From Branchiostoma floridae (lineage: Eukaryota > Chordata > Leptocardii > Amphioxiformes > Branchiostomatidae): 64,000 nucleotides of DNA. Below, piece after piece: positions 27,601-39,600 of this stretch. The DNA lies in the NCBI RefSeq assembly GCF_000003815.2, contig NC_049993.1, positions 17,763,139-17,827,138 of the forward strand. Direction: 5' to 3'. The notes under the pieces were generated by a model, which made no database searches, was not told where the DNA came from, and was given only the letters and a program-made list of their open reading frames with translations. A program made the position numbers and the translations under genes. The stretch's first letter is position 1; every line of letters begins with the position of its first letter.

Positions 27601-30600
27601 CTCTGGGCAGCCGATTCCCCTAGCATACTATGGACTCTCTGTAGGTTAGACATCCAGGTAGTAAGATACGCCAAAAAGTAGTTACTCAACGTAGACCCTG
27701 ACGAAAACTAAAACTACTGCATAGTAGTTAAAATGTCTGACCGTTTCCAAAACCGTATTCAGTTGCTTGAATAACTACTTTTTGGCACACTATTGACTCT
27801 ATTCGTCAAATTTCTATTATTTGACCAGTGGTCCGTAGAGCCTGATAGAGGTTAATGTATGATGGAAGGAGGACAAGATTATAGCTATTACATTGTACCT
27901 CTTCGTGTCATCTTGATAAGACAGTTTACATATAACATTACAGATAGATTTAATGGGAAATACAGCAGATTATGTATTATTATTCATTTACAGCAAAGTT
28001 TGCTCTTTTTTTTGCAGACTCCTACAGGCCTGGGTTTTGCTATAGGCGAGGGTCGGGACATCAGTACAGGAGACCCGGGCATCTTTGTCAAGAACATCAC
28101 GGACGGGGGCGCAGCACATGAGGTCAGTGGAGATACATGTACCATAGCAATAACAAGACTTTAGAATGTTGTCAATCACCTCACCTCGCCTAGTCCCATC
28201 CATCGGGGACCATTGTCTCTAGCGCAAGTCTCCTCCATACATCCCTGTTCTTAGTCAATAACTAAGCTACATTCCAACAAAATAAAGAAGGAAATGTAAC
28301 AAAATTTTCCTTTTTTTTTAACATCTACCATGTTACTGGGATAAAAAAAAACTTGCATTTAGAGCATTCCTACTAGATGATTATTATTCCCCAACATGTG
28401 TGTAACAAATATTGATGACATGTTGTCTGTATGTTTGAATATTATCAACATATTTCAGTTGTTCATGACTTCTTTGTTGCCTTGTTCAGGATGGTCGTCT
28501 GCAGATGGGAGACCAGATCCTGGGGGTGGATGACGAGTCACTGGTGGGGCTGTCATACGATCAGGTGAGAAAAACTATGATTATTAATGAAATTAACATC
28601 TCTACATTCAACCTAACAATTATAGTTAACTCCTAAAACATAGCACATGTATATCAAGCTTTACTTTCCACCACTCTTTTTTATGTTGTTAAATTGATAA
28701 GACACCAGTGCATTGAATATGAAACGGTACCATATTGTACTGTTTTATGCTTTATAGGTATACCCAATTAAACCTTTAGTACATGTTTATGTAGCCTGAT
28801 ATGTTATGTAAACCATGGAAACTGCATCGTTATTACTGTAATTATTGGTAATTTTGATTGTCCTACTATTGTACTATTTCCAGGCTGTTGGTATCCTGAA
28901 GAAGACCCAGGGCACGGTTCGCCTGACGGTGTGCTCGGACAACCGGCGCTACATCCCCACGGACCAGCCTTCGTTCATCCAACCCACACAGGTCAACCAT
29001 GCACCGGTCACTCAGACTGGACTCGACCAGGCTCCTATCGTGGACGAGATCACAGGTTTGTTTGTTTGTTTGTTTGTTTGTTTGTTCATACGGTAAACAC
29101 AGATCAACCACGCACCGGTCACTCAGACTGGACTCGACCAGGCTCCTATCGTGGACGAGATCACAGGTTTGTTTGTTTGTTTGTTTGTTTATACGGTAAA
29201 CACAGGTCAACCATGCACCGGCCACTCAGACCGGACTGGACCAGGCTCCCATCGTGGACGAGATCACAGGTTTGTTTGTTTGTTTGTTTGTTTGTTTGTT
29301 TATATGGTAAACACGGTCAACCATGCACCGGTCACACAGACTGGGCTGGACCAGGCTCCCATCGTGGACGAGATCACAGGTTTGTTTGTTTGTTTGTTTG
29401 TTCATACGGTAAACACGGTCAACCACACACCGGTCACTCAGACTGGACTGGACCAGGCTCCTATCGTGGACGAGATCACAGGTTTGTTTGTTTGTTTGTT
29501 TGTTTATATGGTAAACACAGGTCAACCACGCACCGGTCACACAGACTGGGCTGGACCAGGCTCCCATCGTGGACGAGATCACAGGTTTGCTTGTTTGTTT
29601 GTTTGTTTGTTTATATAGTAAACACAGGTCAACCACGCACCGGTCACTCAGACTGGACTGGACCAGGCTCCTATCGTGGACGAGATCATAGGTTTGTCTG
29701 TTTGTTTATTTGTTTTTGTTTATATAACAAACACAGGGGAACCATGCACCGGTCACTCAGACTGGACTGTACCAGGCTCTCATTATGGACGAGATCACTG
29801 GTTTGTCTGTTTGTTTGTTTGTTTTTGTTTATATAACAAACACAGGGGAACCATGCACCGGTCACTCAGACTGGACTGTACCAGGCTCCTATCGTGGATG
29901 AGATCACAGGTTTGCTTGTTTGTTTGTTTATTTATTAATATGGTAAACACAGGTCAACCACGCACCGGTCACACAGACTGGGCTGGACCAGGCTCTCATC
30001 GTCGATGAGATCACAGGTTTGCTTGTTTGTTTGTTTGTTTATATGGTAAACACAGGTCAACCATGCACCGGTCACTCAGACTGGACTGTACCAGGCTCCT
30101 ATCGTGGACGAGATCATAGGTTTGTTTTTATGTTTGTTTATTTGTTTATATGGTAAACACAGGTCAACCACGCACCGGCCACTCAGACTGGACTGGACCA
30201 GGCTCCCATTCTGGACGAGATCACAGGTTTGTTTGTTTGCTTGTTTGTTTATTTGTTTATATAGTAAACACAGGTCAACAACGCACCGGTCACTCAGACT
30301 GGACTGGACCAGGCTCTCATTATGGACGAGATCACAGGTTTGTCTGTTTGTTTGTTTGTTTGTTTATATGGTAAACACGGTCAACCACGTACCGGTCACT
30401 CAGACTGGACTGGACCAGGCTCCTATCGTGGACGAGATCACAGGTTTGTCTGTTTGTTTGTTTGTTTATTTGTTTATATAGTAAACACAGGTCAACCACG
30501 CACCGGTCACACAGACTGGGCTGGACCAGGCTCCCATCGTGGACGAGATCACCGGTTTGTTTGTTTGTTTATTTGTTTATATAGTAAACACAGGTCAACC

Positions 30601-33600
30601 ACGCACCGGTCACTCAGACTGGACTGGACCAGGCTCCTATCGTGGACGAGATCATAGGTTTGTCTGTTTGTTTATTTGTTTTTGTTTATATAACAAACAC
30701 AGGGGAACCATGCACCGGTCACTCAGACTGGACTGTACCAGGCTCTCATTATGGACGAGATCACTGGTTTGTCTGTTTGTTTGTTTGTTTTTGTTTATAT
30801 AACAAACACAGGGGAACCATGCACCGGTCACTCAGACTGGACTGTACCAGGCTCCTATCGTGGATGAGATCACAGGTTTGCTTGTTTGTTTGTTTATTTA
30901 TTAATATGGTAAACACAGGTCAACCACGCACCGGTCACACAGACTGGGCTGGACCAGGCTCTCATCGTCGATGAGATCACAGGTTTGCTTGTTTGTTTGT
31001 TTGTTTATATGGTAAACACAGGTCAACCATGCACCGGTCACTCAGACTGGACTGTACCAGGCTCCTATCGTGGACGAGATCATAGGTTTGTTTTTATGTT
31101 TGTTTATTTGTTTATATGGTAAACACAGGTCAACCACGCACCGGCCACTCAGACTGGACTGGACCAGGCTCCCATTCTGGACGAGATCACAGGTTTGTTT
31201 GTTTGCTTGTTTGTTTATTTGTTTATATAGTAAACACAGGTCAACAACGCACCGGTCACTCAGACTGGACTGGACCAGGCTCTCATTATGGACGAGATCA
31301 CAGGTTTGTCTGTTTGTTTGTTTGTTTGTTTATATGGTAAACACGGTCAACCACGTACCGGTCACTCAGACTGGACTGGACCAGGCTCCCATCGTGGACG
31401 AGATCACAGGTTTGCTTGTTTGTTTGTTTGTTTGTTTATATGGTAAACACAGGTCTACCACGCACCGGTCACACAGACTGGGCTGGACCAGGCTCCCATC
31501 GTGGACGAGATCACAGGTTTGCTTGTTTGTTTGTTTGTTTATATGGTAAACACAGGTCAACCACGCACCGGTCACTCAGACTGGACTGGACCAGGCTCCT
31601 ATCGTGGACGAGATCACAGGTTTGCTTGTTTGTTTGTTTGTTTGTTTATATGGTAAACACAGGTCAACCGTGCACCAGTCACTCAGATAGGACTTTACCA
31701 GAAACCCATTGTGGTAACGCTTCTAGCTCTGGCACAAATGTGTTATTCTGCACTTAGCGCTCATGGACCATGGTTTGAATCCGGACTGTTGTTTTACTAA
31801 CATAACATCCTTTGGGCTGTGGTCCATTGTTTATTTTGCTAGTGGAGTACAGTACAAGGATTTTCCGGTACTTTATGTTACTGTACATGTAGTTAAATAT
31901 TACACTGTGCCTAACAACTGGGTTTTAAGTCACAAACTAAATGGAATTGAGTTTTGTGTTCTGTTTCGTATATACAACATATATATACCACTAGCATTCT
32001 GTTGTTCTTTATTGATGAGGAAAGACTTAAAGACATTTGTCTGTATTTCCAGTATCAGGAGTACCCTATGAAGAAGTAGAAGATGTTTCTTTGTATTTTC
32101 CAGTATCAGGAGTACCCGATGAAGAAGTAAAAGATCTTTGTCTGTATTTTCCAGTGTCGGGAGTACCCTATGAAAAAGTTGAAGAAGACGTTGACCAGCT
32201 TGAGGAGTCCTCCCCACCCCAGGAGCACCCAGATCACATGGACCCGCGCACCTGTCCCATCATTCCCGGCCGCATCACTGTCATTGACATAGAGAAGGGG
32301 AAGACTGGACTGGGACTCAGCATCGTGGGGGGGTCGGACACGCTACTGGTCAGTTGTTTGTTTGTTTGTTTGTTTGTTTGTTTGACATCTAGAAGGGGAA
32401 GACAGGGCTGGGGCTCAGCATCGTGGGGGGGTCGGACACGCTACTGGTCAGTTGTCGTTTAGAAGTAGTCAAGTGTGTTCTGAACAACCTGCAGCTGCAA
32501 TCAGTCTTTCTTCAAATGTCTACACTTCATCCTATTTATTGCGAGCTTCCTTGGCTCGCTTAGTTTTCTTCTGACTGCGATGGTCCTTGTCCATCTTTCA
32601 AGTCTGCCCCTAGTAAGATCAATAGCTTCTTGTAGTTTTTAGATCCTATCAGGGCAAAGTCCAGAGCCTGTTGTGCAGTTGTAGAGAGATCTGTCAGGAC
32701 CAGTGAGAGATATTGTCTCTTGAGAAAGCGTAATTGACCAACATATGTTTTATAGGATATATGAGAATTCTTGTGCACAACCAAAATTGGACTTACTTGC
32801 TGACGTTTCGATGTCTGTCAGACATCTTCCTCAGAGCTTCTAACTGGAGTTCTGCTTCTCGCCGCTAATATGTAGCCGATGTAGGTGGCGCATTGAAACG
32901 TCAGCAAGTAAGTCCAATTTAGGTTGGGCACAAGAATTCTCATATATCCTATATTCTACCAACCTGATGAAATTATTTTCGGAAATATGTTTTATAACTT
33001 TCCCTGCCTGCCACAGGGTGCCATTATAATCCATGAGGTTTATGAGGAGGGAGCAGCGGCGAAGGACAGCAGACTGTGGGCAGGGGACCAGATACTGGAG
33101 GTAGGTTTTACTGTAGAATCTGTATCTGTATCTGTATCTATATAGCCGGTATAACCGCCGATCAACGTAACACACCAGCTTCTGTATCTGTATCTGTATC
33201 TATATAGCCGGTATAACCGCCGATCGGCGTAACACACCAGCTTCGCAGGCACGCGGCGCGGCAGCAGCTGGTTATATTACACCGAACGACTCGTTACCCC
33301 CAACTTTTGCACATCTATCTGCAAGCGTTCTTTAAAACTACCCAGAGAAGATGCCCCTACTGTACTTGGTGATAAGAAATTCCACTCTACGATAGTTCTG
33401 GGAAAGTACAAATTTTTGAACACATCAATCCTAGGTTGGTAACTCTGGTATTTGAAGGCATGAATGGGCATGGATGAAATAGATGAAATTAGCATATTGT
33501 CTTTATCATAATGATTAGCAAATATTGTTAGAATTATCCCTCGACGCTGTCACGTGGTGAACACTGCGTGGATTCTCGCTTCCACGCCCATCCTGAAGCT

Positions 33601-36600
33601 CATTTGTAGTCACCTGAAAGAAGAAGCCCCTCCCCTTTCGGTGACGTGTGCACTCTCGGCTTGCATAATCCTCAGTTATAATTTTTGCTTCGTAATAGTA
33701 AGACCTATTCCGTATAGCTCTGTCACAATTAGTGACTGTAGTTCGAGTTAACATAAGTCTGAGTGGTCACGCAAAAGAAAGTGACCCTCATAAGTCGCGC
33801 TCTCGGCAAGTTCAAGAGGACAAGAAACGCGAGCGTAAGAGGAAAACGTCGCGTGAAGATAGGGCAAGTACTGCACCGCCTGCTCCGCCATGCTGGAACG
33901 TGTCCGTGCTTGTGTACAACCACGTGCTTCGCCGCCGTCCCCCCTGTCAAAAGTCTGGGGGAGTTTATGCGCCGTATGGCCGGTCTCCTGGCAGCACAGG
34001 GGAGTTCTACGCTCCATGGCGGCGAGTCTACTCCTCGGGAGTCTGAGCAGGAGCATTTGTCCGGGCAGGAGCAGGAAGATTTTCCGGAAAATTTAGCGGA
34101 GTTGCGTGCCACTTTGGGCGCCATCACCACACAGGAAGTTCAGAACGCACTCCGTGCACATGTGGCCTTCAGCATGATGTCTGAAGAATTCCTGGGAGTT
34201 CAGGAAGTTCTCGGCTCCTTTGCGGCTTCCGTAGGCGCAAAGAGGCATTCAACGTATCCTTAGGGATGGTTCTGGCAGGAAGACAAGACTGGAAGGTCGA
34301 CACATGGTCTCCCTTTTTCCCGATGCATCGAGTGTTATACACCGGCAATGTTCGTGTGTGTTAACAGTAGATGCACAGGGGCACATCGAGAGACATAAGT
34401 TTTGCACGGGCGCTGTTCCGCGAGTCGGTTACAGGACAGTCCTAGTTGCAATTGTGCCCCCATCGCTGGAAGACCTTCAGAGAAACTGGTATAATACCAG
34501 TTCGGAGATGCCAGTTCTCAGACGCCAGGAGTGTGGACAACGCTGGCGACTACTGGCTACATGGGTCTTCCACGATCGGCACAAGATGGTCGCCGAGTGC
34601 GTACCATGCCGTAACGAGTACAACGTGCTGTCCCACTCCGGTAGGTGTGGTTTCCTTCGACTTACCTTTTTAGGTAACGTTACTCGTAACGTACCCTTTG
34701 CACGTTGTCCTCAGTTCACTTTACTCCGGTTTCACTTAGTTCATGGATGGTGGAGTTGTATTACGTTTTTGTGCCGCATTAAATGCACCGCTAAGTCGGT
34801 TTCCACGCAGCAGAATATAATATTTCCCTGCGTCTGACGCCACATATTTTGATCGCACCGTTGAGTCGGTTTTGTTTCCTCGCAACAGAATATAACTTTC
34901 CCTGCGTCTGACGCCACATATTTTGATTGCACCGTTGAGTCGGTTTCGTTTCCACGCAGCAGAATTTTATTTTTCTCTGCGTCTGTTGCCACATAATTTT
35001 ACGCACCGTTGAGTCGGTTTCGTTTACACGCAGCAGAATATATTTTTTCTCCGCGTCTGACCAGTCTCTCCGTTCGTTAGAGACACGTAGTTACGTTTTC
35101 TACGTTTCTAACTTGGGTAGAAGTTGTTCAGCGGTTTTTTGCCTCAGTTTTACCTTGAGGTTTCAGCAAGGACTCTGTTGTCCTGAGTTTCAGCCACCGA
35201 TCGTTTCGCTGCATGCGGTTTCTGCAGTTTAGCTGAGGCTTCCTTCATAGGTGCCTCCTTTTTTGCTGTCTTGAAACAGTTTCAGTCTAGACAGGTGGTT
35301 CCCGCTGGTCCGTTTGGGACTTACAGTTTACTTAACCGCGCCCGGTGCCTCTGCTACTAGTGCTAGCTAGCTGAGTTTGTTCGGGCAACCTACTGTTTTC
35401 GGCGATCGATCAGTAACGTTTTTAAACGTTAGCGTCATGTCAGTCACTCAGTGTGTTTTTGTGGCCGCAATGTCGTCCTTGTCAGGCGCTTGATTTGGCC
35501 GATCTTTTATCGGTAATACCCAAATTCCTTTATTAGCATAGTGAGCATGTATGTCAGGGTTGATATCCTTGTTTTGGGGCTGTTGCTCCGCTAGATGTGC
35601 TCACTTTGTGCCTTCGCACAGCAGATTCCTTCTAGAATGTTCACAGCTGTTCGCAACAAACTTGTTTACGTCACGTGAGCGCCCGTGAGCGCCATTTTGT
35701 TTTTCGCTTTTCTCGCGAGATTGCCCGAGTTCTCGATGCCCTCTTGCGGTTTCAGTGTAAACTGCAGTGTTGCATTTGCGTTTGCGGTCCGTTTGAGATT
35801 TTATTCCTACGTTGACTGCGGTTTTAGCGGGTTTGCGGTAGTTACCGCTTTTAAATGTCTATTTGCTTTTTTCTCGACCGTTTTTTGCCGTACCTTTATG
35901 GTTTTTACCATTCTGAGGGTGTGTGGTACCTATGTCGGTATTTTTTATGGGCAACTTACAGGATTCTTGTGCAAGTTTGAGGTAACTTTAAATTAGTTAC
36001 TAAAATCTAGGAGGTTTTATAAAATTTTTAAATGAATAGAAAATGTATTTATATATTTTAAAATTATTTAATCTTTTTGTGTTTCACACATGTCAGAGTT
36101 TTCTGTTCTGGACTGTTTTTCAGCTGGGTTATCTAACCTTTTTTTGTGTTCTGAGTTTTACCAAGTTTTCACCATTTCTTGAAATGATGGTAGTTTTCAG
36201 GTTTTGTTGCACCTGGTTTGACCTTTGGTTGGTGTCAGTGTTTAGCATCANNNNNNNNNNNNNNNNNNNNNNNNNNNNNNNNNNNNNNNNNNNNNNNNNN
36301 NNNNNNNNNNNNNNNNNNNNNNNNNNNNNNNNNNNNNNNNNNNNNNNNNNAAGGTTTTTACCTTTGAGTGTTTTTCCTAGTTTAGTCTAGGTCTATGCTA
36401 ACTTTTGGGAATATTTTTTCCCAGTTTTGGTGAATTCCTGAGTTCAGGAGTAGTTCCTTTGAGTAGGATACTAGTTTGTCTTTGACAAGAACGGGTCTCT
36501 TATTGAGTTCTCGGTTCGCACTTGTTTTACAAGTTTTGAGCAGTCACAGCAGCGACAGTGTTAGTTCTGCTCAGTTACCTACTTTTTCACCTTCTTCAGG

Positions 36601-39600
36601 TTCTCCCTCACTCTACAATATAAGGAGTGTTGGTTTTTACCATAAAGGGCTAGTCAGGACCCCTTTTTGTTGATGGGTCAGTTTACCCCCCTTTTTACGT
36701 TCAGTCATATGGCACTTTCCCAGTGTCTCAGGGAGAACATCGCGTTAGACAGAGCAGCAGCTCTCTGTTTGGCCTCCCCAAGAGGCATTCGCACAGGTGG
36801 ACCTTGGGCTCGTTGTAGAGCCTGGCACTCTCAGATGCTGTCCACCTTTCGCAGTGTCACCCTTCTGCTAGGACGCGCGCGTCTCACCGTGTCTGTATCT
36901 TAGTTTTTCATCTTCCAAGTTTGTCAACTGCCGGGTCAGAAACATGTCTCCAGCCCATCACCTCGCCCTCAGCATGTGTAAGTGCGTAGTGGTGAGTAGT
37001 CTCCACGTGTCAGCCGTCTTCGTGTCTGGCTTTGACATCATGCGAGCACTTCCGCGCCAGATCAGTTCATGCAAGGTTTGCTTTTTTAACTTTTGATCTG
37101 TGACACCAGTGTGTTCGTGACCTTACACAAGTGTCCCGGCCTCCGCAAATGGGGAGCATTGGACTTAGTGTTTCCCACATATATATTAGATTCTTACCCG
37201 GTTTCTGTCCTGGGAGCCTGATCTGTAGGCGTCACGTACTGTGTCTATTCAGCAGGCCATTCTCGTCTAAAAGATGCTGAGAGTATTCCTACATACAATA
37301 CGAGGTGCGGGTGTTGCAAATGGCACCGTTCGGGGGCACATCGGCATGCTACCTTGGAGACTCATCCGGTTCGCGCTTTTTTACAGTCCAGTGCCAACAA
37401 GTCTGCTCTTGTACCAGTAGACTCCCAGGTCCTTCAGACAACTTTCTCTGTGTGGACGTCCCTGGTGACTTCTACAGAGAGTGCTAACCTCTGGAGTAGC
37501 GACCATATTGCTCCTAGCGTCTGAAGGCAAGAGCGAAGGAAGTTGCTCCTCTCCACGTAGGGGAAGGTCTCGCTGAGATGGAGGTAAGTTTATTTGGGAC
37601 GTTTCAGTGGTCCTGAAACTCCTGCGTAAGTGGGCACCGGCAAATTGTTTCATACAGTTGACTCTTATAGGTGGCTATGTTAGTAGCCTTAGTGTCAGAA
37701 ATCAATCATTGGCATTGTTAGACTCTAGTCATATGACCTCTTCTAAAGAGGGTTTGTCGTTTGAAGTCTACAGACTGACAAAGACTTCTCGACCGGACAT
37801 ACCTTCTTATTCTTTGGTTTCTGTCTTAGTTTGAGCAGAAGGAAGTGTGTCCTGTGTTTTATTTGAAAGCATTTTTAGCCAGGACAGCAAAGTTCTGTTC
37901 TGATTCCGTTTCAAGAGTGTTCCGCGCATTGGCCAAACCGCACAAGGCAGTGTGCTCAGCCGCGATAGCTCGTTGGCTTATATCATTCCTTTCAGAAGCT
38001 AGTTCAGTCACATATAGCTTCATTGGCCATTCTGTCAGAAGTGCGCCTACCTTTGCTGTCTGTCAATCCGGGGTATCAGTGAAGGTCATTATGCAAGCGG
38101 CTAACTGGTCTAGTTCTTAGACCTTTGAAAAGTTATGACTAACCGTCAAATTTGTTTCACTTTGGTCTTTTTGTTCTGGCCTCCGCTTCAAACTCACGCA
38201 GTGTTCACCACGTGACAGCGTCGAGGGACATTGTGAAGTTTGGTACCAACCAACCTTGGTGCCGGACAAATGTAATTGTCCCTCGACGTGGAACGTGGTG
38301 AAACCCAGCCCAAAATAGTACTGCTGGGGTGCTGCATCTGACTATTCCCACCCTGGGATGGTCGGCCAGAACGGGTTGTGAAGAACTGAGGATTATGCAA
38401 GCCGAGAGTGCACACGTCACCGAAAGGGGAGGGGCTTCTTCTTTCAGGTGACTACAAATGAGCTTCAGGATGGGCGTGGAAGCGAGAATCCACGCAGTGT
38501 TCACCACGTTCCACGTCGAGGGACAATTACATTTGTCCGGCACCAAGGTTGGTCGGTACCAAACTTCAATTTGTCACCAATACTTGTCTAATCAAGCTGG
38601 TCAAAACCAGCTAGTCTTAGATTGCAAACCAAAGTCCATTCATATCGGGAGTTCGTTTTTACTTTACTTTACTGAACTTTATTCCACATTGAATACATAC
38701 AATACAAAGAATACATAAATTTTTCTGTATACACCAGGAATAACTGTATGTACATTCAAACTATGTTAGTTAGAATGCATAGGCAACATCAGGATTTTTG
38801 AACTTGCTTTGGTCGAATTCAGGTGAATGGAGAAGACTTAAGGAATGCCACCCACGACCACGCCATCAACGTTCTGCGCCAGACACCCTCGCGCGTGAGA
38901 CTGATCGTGTTTCGGGATGAGAACCAGTATAAAGAGGAGGACCTGTATGACGTGTTCTCTGTCGAACTGGAGAAACGCATCGGCAAGGGGCTCGGCCTCA
39001 GCATTGTGGGAAGGAGGTAGGTCAACTTTTTTTCTATCTTTTGCACTTATTCCCACAGGGGATGTTACCCCTGGCCGGGCCTCGAAGTCAGAAATATGTC
39101 CCGGTGGACTGCTGGTTACCATGCCCCAAAATTGCCCGTTAGTTGCAGGGTGTCCCACGGGGCCACATAGTGGTTTCACCCAGAAATGCAGAGAACAGCC
39201 CGTAAATGAAGGGAGCCCCTTTTCTAAATGGAACCGTAGCATGATTTAGCAGGACAACTGTTCAACAGGATGTTGACAGTAAAAGAACTTACTAAGTCCT
39301 ACCAATTTCTGTCCCTCATTAAATCTGTTTCTCCCAGAGGTTGTGTAATAGCTTTACAGTACATGTACATGTATCAGATTAAACTCAGAATACATTAGGG
39401 CTGCATACCTGTGCCGTAAAAGTCAATTAGGTACAGGTTCAAAGTAATGGTTCATGAAGTACTGGTACTGCACCAATATAAATTTCAGGAAATAAAGTTA
39501 GGTTTCAATGCAGCATTTTACGTCTATTCCAGTGTTAAATTTTCGTCTTTGTGGTAGGATGTACGCATCTTCAGTCACAAAATAAGCATATACTTGTTGT

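Larger units (their letters stand above)
33537..38568 (+). mobile_element. DIRS-like tyrosine-recombinase retrotransposon, degenerate
   Basis: The left end (CCCTCGACGCTGTCACGTGG, 33538-33679) is an inverted repeat of 38384-38522. Between them, 38196-38300 first complements the left end and then complements the extended right end (38509-38568). This is the internal complementary region that defines DIRS elements. A tyrosine-recombinase remnant lies upstream of it. The reverse transcriptase region is too decayed for me to place, and 36251-36350 is N. Sense orientation matches the host gene, inside the intron between exons 18 and 19. Confidence 0.85.

Noticed and set aside
28931-29836. 301-codon open frame rich in VCLFVCLF
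   Set aside because: It is a read through array 5: (TTTG)n gives VCLF in this frame and the exon piece is out of frame.
34304-34837. 177-codon frame as a host gene
   Set aside because: It lies within the DIRS-like element, has no recognised motif, and overlaps other frames.
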